Shown here piece after piece: positions 1 to 7,749 of a stretch of 64,000 nt of DNA; the first letter of the stretch is position 1, and the number at the start of each line of letters is the position of its first letter. This DNA is from DASRAU01 sp035638075 (GTDB lineage Bacteria; Acidobacteriota; Polarisedimenticolia; Gp22-AA2): positions 1 through 64,000 of the forward strand of contig DASRAU010000004.1 in assembly GCA_035638075.1 (NCBI GenBank), read 5' to 3'. The translations under genes and the position numbers were made by a program. The notes beneath the pieces are model-generated. The model did no database searches, was not told the DNA's origin, and saw only the letters and a program-made list of their open reading frames with translations.

Positions 1-1313
1 GGCGTGTGCTTGCCGTCGAGCGCGGCGGCCAGGATCTCGTCCTTGGAGAAGAATCCGGCCAGCGGCGGAGCGCCGGCCAGCCCGAGCCCGCCGATCCACA
101 TGGTCGTCGCGGTGATGGGCATCTTGTAGGCGAGGCCGCCCATCTTCCGGAGATCCTGCTCGCCGTGCAGGCCGTGGATCACGCTGCCCGCACCCAGGAA
201 CAGGAGCGCCTTGAAGAAGGCGTGCGTCACGAGGTGGAACGTGCCCGCCACGTAAGCGCCCAGCCCCACCGCCGCGAACATGTAGCCGAGCTGGCTGACG
301 GTGGAGTAGGCCAGCACCCGCTTGATGTCGGTCTGGGCCAGCCCGATGGTCGCCGCGAAGATCGCGGTGAGCGTGCCGACCCAGGCCACCACCTCGAGCG
401 CCGTGCCCGACCGCTCGAACAGCGCATGGCTGCGTGCCACCATATACACGCCGGCGGTGACCATGGTGGCGGCGTGGATGAGCGCCGACACCGGCGTGGG
501 CCCTTCCATCGCGTCCGGAAGCCAGGTGTGCAGCGGCAGCTGCGCCGATTTCCCGCACGCGCCCATGAAGAGCAGCAGCGCGATGCCGGTGGCGGCGGCC
601 GGCGTCAGCGTCTCGACGCCCTTGAAGACGCCGGCGTAGTCCAGCGTGCCGAGCGCCACCCACAGCCACATGATGCCGAGCCCGAACCCGAAATCGCCGA
701 TCCGGTTGACGATGAACGCCTTCTTTCCGGCCTGGGCCGCTGCCGGCCGCGTGTACCAGAAGCCGATCAAGAGGTACGAGCACAGGCCGACCGCCTCCCA
801 GAAGACGTAGAGGAGGAGGAAGTTGCCGGCCAGCACCAGCATCGTCATGGAGAAGACGAACAGGTTCAGGTAGGCGAAGTACCGCGCGAAGCCCGGATCG
901 TCGTGCATGTAGCCGGTCGAGTAGAGATGGATCAGGAACCCGACGCCGGTGACGACCAGCAGCATTACGGCCGACAGCGGGTCGAGCACGTACGACCAGG
1001 CGATGGAGACGGCGCGGCCGTCTTTCCCCGGGCCGAGGGGCATCCAGTCGTAGAGCGTCTGGGTCACCCGCCGCGCCTCGTGGTCGATGGCCAGGCCCGG
1101 CGTGACATGACCGTCAGAAGCGGTTGCGCCGCTGGACTCGGGCAGCTGTCCCAGCGACGCGACGGCGCCGAGCGAGACGACGAACGACAACAGCACCGCG
1201 GCGCAGGCGATCCAGCCGACCCCCTTGCGCGGCAGCACGCGCGGACCGAGCAGCCCGTTCAGTGCGAACCCGGCGAACGGGAAGAGAGGGATGAGCCAGA
1301 GCAGGCGGATCAT
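1..1313 (-). CDS. nuoL: NADH-quinone oxidoreductase subunit L, C-terminus cut by window edge
   Basis: Antiporter-like membrane subunit of respiratory complex I, part of the proton-pumping arm. About 437 N-terminal residues are present; the family is normally above 600, so the C-terminus lies outside the window. Hydrophobic segments are frequent. The Nuo/Mrp antiporter core is recognisable from HTWLPDAMEGPTPVSALIH and the later THAFFKALLFLGAGSVIHG, which carry the conserved Glu, Lys and His of the proton path. The ATG at 1313 overlaps the nuoK stop by four bases (ATGA). It is the last visible gene of the nuo operon; nuoM and nuoN would be expected next, off the left edge. Confidence 0.95.
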   Translation of the reverse strand, partial: MIRLLWLIPLFPFAGFALNGLLGPRVLPRKGVGWIACAAVLLSFVVSLGAVASLGQLPESSGATASDGHVTPGLAIDHEARRVTQTLYDWMPLGPGKDGRAVSIAWSYVLDPLSAVMLLVVTGVGFLIHLYSTGYMHDDPGFARYFAYLNLFVFSMTMLVLAGNFLLLYVFWEAVGLCSYLLIGFWYTRPAAAQAGKKAFIVNRIGDFGFGLGIMWLWVALGTLDYAGVFKGVETLTPAAATGIALLLFMGACGKSAQLPLHTWLPDAMEGPTPVSALIHAATMVTAGVYMVARSHALFERSGTALEVVAWVGTLTAIFAATIGLAQTDIKRVLAYSTVSQLGYMFAAVGLGAYVAGTFHLVTHAFFKALLFLGAGSVIHGLHGEQDLRKMGGLAYKMPITATTMWIGGLGLAGAPPLAGFFSKDEILAAALDGKHT

Positions 1314-1624
1314 TCCTTCATCAGCCGCACGTCATCCACCTTGATGCTGTCGAAATGCCGGTAGAGCGCGAGGACGATCGCCAGCCCGACGGCCACCTCC
1401 CCCGCCGCGACGGCGATGGTGAACACGCCGAAGACCTGGCCTGTGAGGTGCTGGTGCTGGCGGCTGAAGGCGATGAGGTTCAGGTTGGCGGCGTTCATCA
1501 TCAGCTCGATCGACATCAGGATGATGATGGCGTTGCGGCGCGTCAGGACGCCGAGGATGCCGATGCCGAAGAGCAGCAGGCTCAGCACCAGCACGTGGCC
1601 GGGCGGGACCGGCATCGGGCTCAT
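1310..1624 (-). CDS. nuoK: NADH-quinone oxidoreductase subunit K
   Basis: Small membrane subunit of complex I (MnhC-like), 104 residues, the usual length. Three hydrophobic helices are visible. The two conserved membrane glutamates sit in LMSIELMMNAANLNL (about residues 36-50) and in AVAAGEVAVGLAI (about 71-83), matching the family's proton-channel residues. The ATG at 1624 overlaps the nuoJ stop (ATGA) and the gene's own stop overlaps nuoL the same way, so it is translationally coupled on both sides. Confidence 0.96.
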   Translation of the reverse strand: MSPMPVPPGHVLVLSLLLFGIGILGVLTRRNAIIILMSIELMMNAANLNLIAFSRQHQHLTGQVFGVFTIAVAAGEVAVGLAIVLALYRHFDSIKVDDVRLMKE

Positions 1625-2157
1625 CGCTCCTCCCGCCCGACGTCCCGCCCCTCGCGCCCGAGATCGCGCGCCAGCACGATGGCGGCGACCATGGCGACCA
1701 GGAGCAAAAGCGAGGCGATCTCGAACGGCAGCAGCGCGTCGGTGAACAGGGCCGCTCCGACCGCCTCGAGATTGCCGACGCTTGCGTCCGTCGCGGCGCC
1801 GGGCTGGACATCCATCCAGTGTCCGCGCCGGGCCAGGACGAGCATGGCCCCGATGGCGAGGAGACCCGTCCCCGCCTGCAGGATGGTGCGCGGCCGCGGC
1901 CGCCACACCGACCGCTCGCGCAGGTTCACGAGCAGGATGACGAACAGGAACAGCACCATGATCCCGCCCGCATACACCAGCACCTGCACCGCCGCCACGA
2001 ACTCGGCGTGCAGCAGGACGTACAGGCCGGCGATCGCCAGGAACGAGGTGACCAGGCCGATGGCGGAGTGGATCGGGCTGCGCGACACGATGACCTGGAG
2101 CCCGGCCAGGACGGCCACGGCGCCGAAGGCGTAGAAGACGATCGCGGCGGCGGTCAG
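1621..2157 (-). CDS. nuoJ: NADH-quinone oxidoreductase subunit J, probable CTG start
   Basis: Membrane subunit of complex I, 178 residues if it starts at CTG 2157. The first in-frame GTG (2118) would delete the first helix, whose family-typical sequence TAAAIVFYAFGAVAVLAG lies upstream of it. No ATG, GTG or TTG exists between the nuoI stop (TAG, 2163-2161) and that helix. A CTG lies two codons after the TAG, preceded by GAGGAG at a good Shine-Dalgarno distance. The later helices and the motif YAGGIMVLFLFVILLVNL are normal. The frame is the same as nuoI, separated only by the TAG, so readthrough is a less likely alternative. Confidence 0.9.
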   Translation of the reverse strand: MTAAAIVFYAFGAVAVLAGLQVIVSRSPIHSAIGLVTSFLAIAGLYVLLHAEFVAAVQVLVYAGGIMVLFLFVILLVNLRERSVWRPRPRTILQAGTGLLAIGAMLVLARRGHWMDVQPGAATDASVGNLEAVGAALFTDALLPFEIASLLLLVAMVAAIVLARDLGREGRDVGREER

Positions 2158-2160
2158 GCG

Positions 2161-2622
2161 CTACTCCTCGTACCGGACCGGCGTCGCGCCGTCCAGGAGC
2201 TTCTTCAACGGGGCGACGAACGGCTCGCGGCGGTAATCGGCGAGCTCGTAGTCGTGCGACATGTAGATGGCCGTCAGGGGCTTCGTCGGGCAGGGATCGA
2301 CGCACAGGCCGCAGAAGCAGCAGCGCTCCAGGCTGATCTCGAACGAGACGAGGCGCTTCCCCTTCCCCTCGGGGTTCTTCTCCGAGACGATGTGGATGCA
2401 GTTGTCCGGGCAGACGATCTCGCACAGATGGCAGGCGATGCACAGCTCCTGGCCGGTCGCCGGGTCGTAGCGCAGCCGTGGCGCCCCGCGGAAGCGCGGC
2501 GACAGCGCGACCGTTTCACGCGGGTACTCGACGGTCACGTGCGGCCGGAACTGGTTCTTGAGGGTGGTCCAGAGACCGACCCACAGCTCGGTGAGCAGCA
2601 GCGAGCGCAGCCAGCCGTTCAC
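2161..2622 (-). CDS. nuoI: NADH-quinone oxidoreductase subunit I (2x[4Fe-4S])
   Basis: Peripheral-arm subunit carrying clusters N6a and N6b, 153 residues. Two complete ferredoxin motifs are seen, CIACHLCEIVCP and CCFCGLCVDPCP. An N-terminal amphipathic stretch precedes FRPHVTVEYP, as is usual for NuoI. The start is GTG 2622, preceded by GGAGG and overlapping the nuoH stop as GTGA; longer upstream reading is nuoH sequence in another frame. A second, distinct nuoI copy lies at 55237-55803. Confidence 0.95.
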   Translation of the reverse strand: MNGWLRSLLLTELWVGLWTTLKNQFRPHVTVEYPRETVALSPRFRGAPRLRYDPATGQELCIACHLCEIVCPDNCIHIVSEKNPEGKGKRLVSFEISLERCCFCGLCVDPCPTKPLTAIYMSHDYELADYRREPFVAPLKKLLDGATPVRYEE

Positions 2623-3842
2623 GACGTCCCTCCGGACCGGAGGAGCAGCACCAGCCCCGTGAGCAGCACGTTGGCGATCGACATCGGCAGCAGCCACTTC
2701 CATCCGAGATCCATGAGCTGGTCGTAGCGGTAGCGCGGGTAGGTGCCGCGGAACCAGATGTAGGCGAACAGGAAGAAGGACACCTTGATCCCGAACCAGA
2801 AGGCGCCCGAGAGCTGCGGCACCTGCGCCGAGGCGACGCCGAAGAGATCGGCGATGCCGATGCCATAGCCGAGGAAGGCGCCGAGGAGCGCACCGACGAA
2901 GAGGAACCGCATCCCGCCCCCGACCCGCTGATCGACCAGCCAGCCGCAGAAGGCCCCGAGCGCGAGCGGCACGAGGAGGATCCAGCCGTTCTCCAGCCAG
3001 TCGAGATCGCGGACGTTCGGGAAGGGGCGCAGCCAGCCGCCGAAGAAGGCGACCGTCACCAGCGCCGAGACGACGATCATGTTGGTGTACTCGGCGAGGA
3101 AGAAGAACGCGAACTTCATCCCGGAGTACTCGGTGTGGAAGCCGGCGACCAGCTCCGCCTCGGCCTCGGGCAGATCGAACGGGATGCGGTTGGTTTCCGC
3201 CACCGCCGACACGAAGTAGCAGAAAAAGCCCAGGAGCTGCGGGAACACGAACCACCAGCCCGCCTGCTTCTGCGCCTCGACGAGACCGACGAGCGACGCC
3301 GTGCCGGCCACCATCATGACGCCGACCAGCGCGAAGCCCAGCGGCAGCTCGTAGGAGATCATCTGCGCGCACGATCGCAGCGCCCCGAGCAGCGAGTACT
3401 TGCTGTTCGAGGCCCAGCCGCCGAGCAGGATGCCGTAGATGCCGAGCGACCCGACCGCGAGCAGGAACAGCACGCCGATGTCGAGGTCGGCGATGTACGG
3501 CTTCACTTCGTACCCGAACAGGTGAAAGGGCACGCCGCCGACCGGGATCACCGCCAGCGCCAGGAGGGCCGGCACGACGCTGACGATGGGCGCCAGCGTG
3601 AAGAGGAAGCGGTCGGCGCGCTCCGGGACGGTGTCCTCCTTGATCAGCAGCTTGACGGCGTCGGCGATCGGCTGCAGCAGGCCGTGCCAGCCGACGCGGC
3701 GCGGCGCCAGTCGCGCCTGCATGAACCCGAGCACCTTGCGCTCGACGAGCTGGAGATACGCGATCAGGAGCGGAATGAGCAGCACCGCCAGGATCACCTG
3801 GAGCGAGGGGATGACCACCTGCTCGACCAGCGACGTCTCCAT
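2619..3842 (-). CDS. nuoH: NADH-quinone oxidoreductase subunit H
   Basis: Membrane subunit that forms the quinone chamber at the junction of complex I's two arms, 407 residues. Family signatures are ERKVLGFMQARLAPRRVGW near the N-terminus and the acidic loop ETNRIPFDLPEAEAELVAGF. At least eight hydrophobic helices are visible. The ATG at 3842 shares its A with the nuoD stop (TGATG), and the gene's own stop overlaps the nuoI GTG. In most bacteria nuoE, nuoF and nuoG would separate nuoD from nuoH; here the two genes abut. Confidence 0.96.
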   Translation of the reverse strand: METSLVEQVVIPSLQVILAVLLIPLLIAYLQLVERKVLGFMQARLAPRRVGWHGLLQPIADAVKLLIKEDTVPERADRFLFTLAPIVSVVPALLALAVIPVGGVPFHLFGYEVKPYIADLDIGVLFLLAVGSLGIYGILLGGWASNSKYSLLGALRSCAQMISYELPLGFALVGVMMVAGTASLVGLVEAQKQAGWWFVFPQLLGFFCYFVSAVAETNRIPFDLPEAEAELVAGFHTEYSGMKFAFFFLAEYTNMIVVSALVTVAFFGGWLRPFPNVRDLDWLENGWILLVPLALGAFCGWLVDQRVGGGMRFLFVGALLGAFLGYGIGIADLFGVASAQVPQLSGAFWFGIKVSFFLFAYIWFRGTYPRYRYDQLMDLGWKWLLPMSIANVLLTGLVLLLRSGGTS

Positions 3843-4939
3843 CAGCGGTCGCAGTCCCCGAGGACGATGTCGATCGAGCCGATCACCGCCACGACGTCGG
3901 CCACGAGACGACCGCGGCACATGGTCTCGAGCGCCTGGAGATTGGCGAAGGAAGGCGCCCGGAAACGGACGCGGTACGGCATCTCCCCTCCCTCCGAGAC
4001 GACGTAGAAGCCCTGCTCGCCGCGCGGGCTCTCGACCGCGTGGTACACCTCGCCCTGCGGCGGCTTGATGTACTTCGGCACCTTCGCCCGCACCTCGCCG
4101 TCCGGCATCCGGTCGAGCGCCTGCGCGATGATGCGGCACGACTGGCGCATCTCCTCCATGCGCACCAGGTACCGATCGTAGGTGTCGCCCTCCTGTCCCA
4201 GCGGGATGTCGAACTGGAACTCCGGATAGGCGGAATAGGGCGTCGCCTTGCGCACGTCGTACGACACTCCCGAGGCGCGCAGCGGCGGCCCGCTCACGCC
4301 CAGCGCCACCGCCTGCTGCGCGCTGAGCAGTCCGACCCCCTTCGTGCGCGCGACGAAGATGCGGTTCTTCGTCAGGAGGTCTTCGTACTCCTTCATCCGG
4401 CCCGGGAAGATCTTCAGGAAGTGGCGCACGCGCGCCAGCCAGTCGCGCGGCGCGTCCTCGAGAAACCCGCCGATGCGCATCGAGTTGGTGGTGAGGCGCG
4501 CGCCGCAGAAGGCCTCGAACAGGTCGAGGATCAGCTCCCGCTCGCGGAAGGTGTAGAAGAAAACACTCATCGCACCGAGGTCGAGGCCGTGGGTCCCGAG
4601 CCAGAGCAGGTGCGAGGCGATGCGCTGCAGCTCCGCCAGGACGACGCGCAGGTATTCGGCGCGCGGCGGCGGCGTCACCCCCATCAGGCGCTCCACCGCG
4701 CCGCACCAGCCGAAATTCTCGGAGACCGCGGCGACGTAGTCGAGCCGATCGGTGAGCGGCTCGATCATCGCGTAGGTGCGGTGCTCCGAGAGCTTCTCGA
4801 CGCCGCGGTGCAGGTAACCGATCACCGGCCGCATTCCGGCGATGGTCTCGCCGTCGAGGTGCAGGATGAGCCGCAGCACCCCGTGGGTGGAGGGGTGCTG
4901 CGGCCCCATGTTGATCTCCATCTCCTCGGTGCGCAGCAT
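3842..4939 (-). CDS. nuoD: NADH-quinone oxidoreductase subunit D
   Basis: The 49-kDa-type quinone-binding subunit of the peripheral arm, 365 residues, homologous to [NiFe]-hydrogenase large subunits but without their metal cysteines. Seen near the N-terminus are NMGPQHPSTHGVLRL, which carries the quinone-site His, and GYLHRGVEKL. The C-terminus ends with VIGSIDIVLGDCDR as expected. It is separate from nuoC, not fused. ATG 4939 is two bases after the nuoC stop; an alternative Met lies at residue 7. In mitochondria this subunit is the target of the NDUFAF7 methyltransferase, whose bacterial relative is encoded at 53532-54707. Confidence 0.96.
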   Translation of the reverse strand: MLRTEEMEINMGPQHPSTHGVLRLILHLDGETIAGMRPVIGYLHRGVEKLSEHRTYAMIEPLTDRLDYVAAVSENFGWCGAVERLMGVTPPPRAEYLRVVLAELQRIASHLLWLGTHGLDLGAMSVFFYTFRERELILDLFEAFCGARLTTNSMRIGGFLEDAPRDWLARVRHFLKIFPGRMKEYEDLLTKNRIFVARTKGVGLLSAQQAVALGVSGPPLRASGVSYDVRKATPYSAYPEFQFDIPLGQEGDTYDRYLVRMEEMRQSCRIIAQALDRMPDGEVRAKVPKYIKPPQGEVYHAVESPRGEQGFYVVSEGGEMPYRVRFRAPSFANLQALETMCRGRLVADVVAVIGSIDIVLGDCDR

Positions 4940-4941
4940 CG

Positions 4942-5535
4942 CTATCCCCGTCCGACGCCGGTCTTCTCCACTTCCTTCTTCCAGCCGAAGCCGCGGATCG
5001 GCGCCTTGTCGTCGTTGTAGACGTGCTCGGCCGTGACCACCTCGCGGTACTGCACGTGGTCGCGCGGGTGGCCCTCGAGCGGGTATTCCTTGCGCAGCGG
5101 ATGGCCCACCCAGTCGTCGGGCATCAGGATGCGCGTCAGGTCGGGATGTCCCTGGAAGCGGATCCCGAACAGGTCGAACACCTCGCGCTCCTGCCAGTTC
5201 GCCGCCGGCCACACGCCGCAGGCGGTCGGGGCCGCCTCCCCTTCGGCGAGATCGATCTTGACCGCGAGCCGCTGGCGCTTCGTCGTCGAGTAGAGGTGGT
5301 AGACGAGATCGAACGGGCGCTCCCGCTTCGGCCAGTGCACCGCGGTGACGCTGCTGAGGAAATCGAAGCGCAGCTCGGGGCGATCGCGCAGCAGCGTCAG
5401 CCCCTCGAGAAGCGCGCCCGGGGCCAGGCGCACGATCGGCGGCGTCGCCGCCGCCTGCACCTCGAGGACGGCTTCGCCCAGCGCCTGCTGCAGCGCGACG
5501 ATGGCCGGAGGTCCGGGTGCAATCGCCTCGGCCAT
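4942..5535 (-). CDS. nuoC: NADH-quinone oxidoreductase subunit C
   Basis: The 30-kDa-type subunit of the complex I peripheral arm, 197 residues. The family signature is intact: the EREVFDLFGIRFQGHPDLTR region followed by ILMPDDWVGHPLRKEYPLEG. The N-terminus is Ala-rich, and the C-terminal tail beyond residue 160 is a short extension. It lies 15 bases after nuoB and 2 bases before nuoD, inside the nuo operon. Confidence 0.95.
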   Translation of the reverse strand: MAEAIAPGPPAIVALQQALGEAVLEVQAAATPPIVRLAPGALLEGLTLLRDRPELRFDFLSSVTAVHWPKRERPFDLVYHLYSTTKRQRLAVKIDLAEGEAAPTACGVWPAANWQEREVFDLFGIRFQGHPDLTRILMPDDWVGHPLRKEYPLEGHPRDHVQYREVVTAEHVYNDDKAPIRGFGWKKEVEKTGVGRG

Positions 5536-5550
5536 GGCGCTACGCTCCTC

Positions 5551-6039
5551 CTAGGCGCTCGCCCGGCGGGCGATCGTCATCTTCGCGATCTTGTCCTGCA
5601 GGCGCAGGAACCCGTAGAGCAGCGCCTCGGGCCGGGGCGGGCAGCCGGGGATGTAGACGTCCACCGGGACGATCCGATCGACGCCCTGCACGACGCTGTA
5701 GGTCGGGAAGGGGCCGCCGCAGGTGGCGCACGCGCCCATCGAGATGACCCACTTCGGCTCGGGCATCTGCTCGTAGAGGCGCTTGATGACCGGCGCCATC
5801 TTCTCGCACACGGTGCCGGCGACGATCATCACGTCCGACTGGCGCGGCGTGGCGCGGAACACCCCGGCGCCGAAGCGGTCGATGTCGTAGCGCGAGGCGA
5901 CCGTCGCCATCATCTCGATGGCGCAGCACGCCAGTCCGAACGACATCGGCCACAGGGCCGACTTGCGCGCCCAGTTGAACAGCGAGTCGACGGTCGTCGT
6001 CAGGATGTTCGGCTCGAAGCGGTCTTCGATCAGACCCAT
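5551..6039 (-). CDS. nuoB: NADH-quinone oxidoreductase subunit B (operon copy, cluster N2)
   Basis: PSST-type subunit binding the terminal [4Fe-4S] cluster N2, which passes electrons to quinone; 162 residues. All four ligand cysteines are present: the CC pair in GLACCAIEMM, one in MGACATCGG and one in IPGCPPRPEAL. ATG 6039 gives the standard MGLIEDRFEPN start and lies inside the end of nuoA (10-base overlap). A divergent paralogue, nuoB2, is encoded at 54704-55240. Confidence 0.96.
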   Translation of the reverse strand: MGLIEDRFEPNILTTTVDSLFNWARKSALWPMSFGLACCAIEMMATVASRYDIDRFGAGVFRATPRQSDVMIVAGTVCEKMAPVIKRLYEQMPEPKWVISMGACATCGGPFPTYSVVQGVDRIVPVDVYIPGCPPRPEALLYGFLRLQDKIAKMTIARRASA

Positions 6040-6407
6040 TCGAGGGCCCCCTTCTTCCAGGCGTAGGCGTAGCCGAGGAGCAGGATGCCGAGGAAGACCA
6101 GCATGGCGGCGAAGCCGAAGGACCCGAGCGCTTTGAAGCGCACCGCCCACGGGAACAGGAAGATGGCCTCGACGTCGAAGACGACGAAGAGGACCGCCAG
6201 CAGGTAGAAGCGGATCGGGATGCGGCCGCGGGCTTCCCCGGACGGGGGGACGCCGCATTCGTACGCTTCCCCCTTCGCTTCGTTCCGGCTGCCGCCACCG
6301 GGCCTCAGGGCCGCGGCGATCAGCAGGGTCGCCGCCGGGAACAACGCAGCGAGCAGCAGGAGGACCAGGATCGGCGCGTACTCGACCACGTCACGGGAAT
6401 TTATCAC
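6030..6407 (-). CDS. nuoA: NADH-quinone oxidoreductase subunit A
   Basis: Three-helix membrane subunit of complex I, 125 residues with GTG start 6407, or 119 if the second in-frame GTG is used. Seen are EYAPILVLLLLAALFP at the N-terminus, the conserved loop YECGVPPSGEARG and FVVFDVEAIFLFPWAV in helix 2. It is the first gene of the operon. No Shine-Dalgarno precedes the GTG, but a TATGAT box ends 9 bases upstream, which suggests a leaderless or nearly leaderless transcript. Confidence 0.94.
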   Translation of the reverse strand: MINSRDVVEYAPILVLLLLAALFPAATLLIAAALRPGGGSRNEAKGEAYECGVPPSGEARGRIPIRFYLLAVLFVVFDVEAIFLFPWAVRFKALGSFGFAAMLVFLGILLLGYAYAWKKGALEWV

Positions 6408-6416
6408 GCCCGCGGG

Positions 6417-6422
6417 ATCATA
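6417..6422 (-). promoter_or_regulatory. Probable -10 box of the nuo operon
   Basis: TATGAT on the minus strand, ending 9 bases before the nuoA GTG. There is no convincing -35. Spacing puts the transcription start only a few bases before the start codon. It falls in the 39-base gap between nuoA and the preceding gene. Confidence 0.5.
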
Positions 6423-6446
6423 GGGCCAAAGGAACTCGGACGGCTC

Positions 6447-7064
6447 CTAGGGCGCGGCGTACTGCAGGACGCGCCGGGCGTAGTCGGTCGTGCCGGGGGC
6501 CCGGTCGGCGACGCGCTCCGGACCTTCGTTGTAGGCGGCGAGCGCCTGCGACAGGTCGTCGAAGCGGTTGAGCAGCTTGGTCAGGTAATGGGTCCCCAGC
6601 CGGATGTTCACCGACGGGTCGCGCAGCTGGCTCTCCTCGCCGGTCCACGGCAGGCGCAGCTCGCGGGCCACCTCCTCGGCGGTGGAGGGCAGGAGCTGCA
6701 TCAACCCGACCGCCCCCGAGTCGGACGTGGCGTTGACGTCGAAGTTGCTCTCGATGCGGATGACCGCGAGGATGGTCTCCGGCGGCACGTCGTAGCGGAT
6801 CGCCGCGTCGCCGATGGCGTCCACCATCTCCTGGTAGGTGGAGCGCGGCAGCTTCAACCGCACCGCCTCGAGATTGTCGCGCAGCAGGAGCGCCGTCCGG
6901 AGCTTCAGCGCCTCCTCCTGCAGGTGGCGGATCTTGATCTGCTGCACGGCGACGGTGGTGTTCGCGGCGCTCTTGCTCTCGCGCTGCATCTCGTAGCGCA
7001 GCCCGACCACGAAGCCCGCTGCGACGAGCAGGATGACGGCGAGGGTGCGGGCGTAGAACTTCAT
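6447..7064 (-). CDS. Lytic transglycosylase (SLT domain), membrane-anchored
   Basis: Peptidoglycan-cleaving lytic transglycosylase of the Slt/MltC type, 205 residues. An uncleaved N-terminal anchor (TLAVILLVAAGFVVGLRY) is followed by a coiled-coil-like spacer to about residue 75. The SLT catalytic domain follows, with the catalytic Glu in AVIRIESNFDVNATS and the companion motifs GAVGLMQLLPSTA and LGTHYLTKLL, then LAAYNEGP. ATG 7064 overlaps the stop of the DUF192 gene (ATGA), so the two are co-translated. It probably acts in the periplasm. The specific subfamily is not assignable from sequence alone. Confidence 0.88.
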   Translation of the reverse strand: MKFYARTLAVILLVAAGFVVGLRYEMQRESKSAANTTVAVQQIKIRHLQEEALKLRTALLLRDNLEAVRLKLPRSTYQEMVDAIGDAAIRYDVPPETILAVIRIESNFDVNATSDSGAVGLMQLLPSTAEEVARELRLPWTGEESQLRDPSVNIRLGTHYLTKLLNRFDDLSQALAAYNEGPERVADRAPGTTDYARRVLQYAAP

Positions 7065-7624
7065 CGCGCCGTCCCGTCCCCGGGGAAGGAAACCTGGATC
7101 GTGTCCCCCACCTTGAGGCCTTCGCGGCTGGCGGCCCCCGCCTTCAGCTCGATCGTGTAGCGGGACATGCGCGGCGTGCCGTACGAGGGGCACGGATCGG
7201 CCTTGCAGGGCGGCGCCGTCTCGATGTGCAGCACCGCGAACGCGTCGTCCATCCAGATGATGTCGAGCGGCACGAGCGTGTTCTTCATCCAGAACGGGTG
7301 CATCCCGGCCTCCGGATAGACGAAGACCATCCCCTCGGTGTCCTTCACCTCGCGCTGGAACATGTAGCCGTACATCTCGCGCTCCGGCGTGTCGGCGATC
7401 ACCGCGACGATGGAGCGTCCACTCGGCAGCTTCACGACGGCGCGCCCGGCATTGGCGAAGGCGCGCGCCGCGTCCTCCGGCTTGTAGGCGAATGCGGCCT
7501 CGCCGCGCGCCGCGCCGGTCTCTCCCGTTTCGGTCCCCGCCATTCCGGTCCGGCAAGCGAGCAGACAGACCACGAGGGCCAGTCCGGCCGCGGCAAAGAT
7601 CCTGCCTGGGTTCCCGTGAAGCAT
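7061..7624 (-). CDS. DUF192 family putative lipoprotein
   Basis: DUF192 protein of 187 residues, biochemical role unknown. ATG 7624 is preceded by GGAGGA at proper distance. The N-terminus is a signal peptide ending in LLAC (Cys about residue 24), which fits a lipobox. The DUF192 core runs from about residue 60 to 185, with ERERGYM-like EREMYGYMFQ and GMHPFWMKNTLVPLDIIWMD. It is transcribed with the transglycosylase from a well-formed promoter at 7674-7702. Confidence 0.85.
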   Translation of the reverse strand: MLHGNPGRIFAAAGLALVVCLLACRTGMAGTETGETGAARGEAAFAYKPEDAARAFANAGRAVVKLPSGRSIVAVIADTPEREMYGYMFQREVKDTEGMVFVYPEAGMHPFWMKNTLVPLDIIWMDDAFAVLHIETAPPCKADPCPSYGTPRMSRYTIELKAGAASREGLKVGDTIQVSFPGDGTAR

Positions 7625-7673
7625 GCGGGGTTCCTCCAGGTGGTACGAGGGATGATGCGAATGAAGGAGTGGC

Positions 7674-7702
7674 ACTCTATCCCACCCCGGAGGATGGGTC
7701 AA
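7674..7702 (-). promoter_or_regulatory. Sigma70-type promoter for DUF192-transglycosylase operon
   Basis: TTGACC (-35, 7702-7697), 17-base spacer, TAGAGT (-10, 7679-7674) on the minus strand. The predicted leader is about 43 nt and contains GGAGGA before the DUF192 ATG. Confidence 0.6.
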
Positions 7703-7732
7703 GCGGGCGGCAGCCCGGGCGACGCGCAACGT

Positions 7733-7738
7733 TATACT
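7733..7738 (+). promoter_or_regulatory. Probable -10 box of gapA operon
   Basis: TATACT ends 11 bases before the gapA ATG. No Shine-Dalgarno is present in the 11 bases and no good -35 is seen. Expected leader is about 5 nt. Confidence 0.5.
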
Positions 7739-7749
7739 TGCGCTCTTCC

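Noticed and set aside
6..1364. Long plus-strand open frame (452 codons) opposite nuoL and nuoK
   Set aside because: It is antisense to clear nuo genes; composition is Arg/Gly/His/Asp-rich, as in reverse frames of GC-rich genes.
2157..2161. NuoI-NuoJ gene fusion through the TAG
   Set aside because: A CTG with a good Shine-Dalgarno lies right after the TAG, giving a separate nuoJ; readthrough is kept only as an alternative in the findings.
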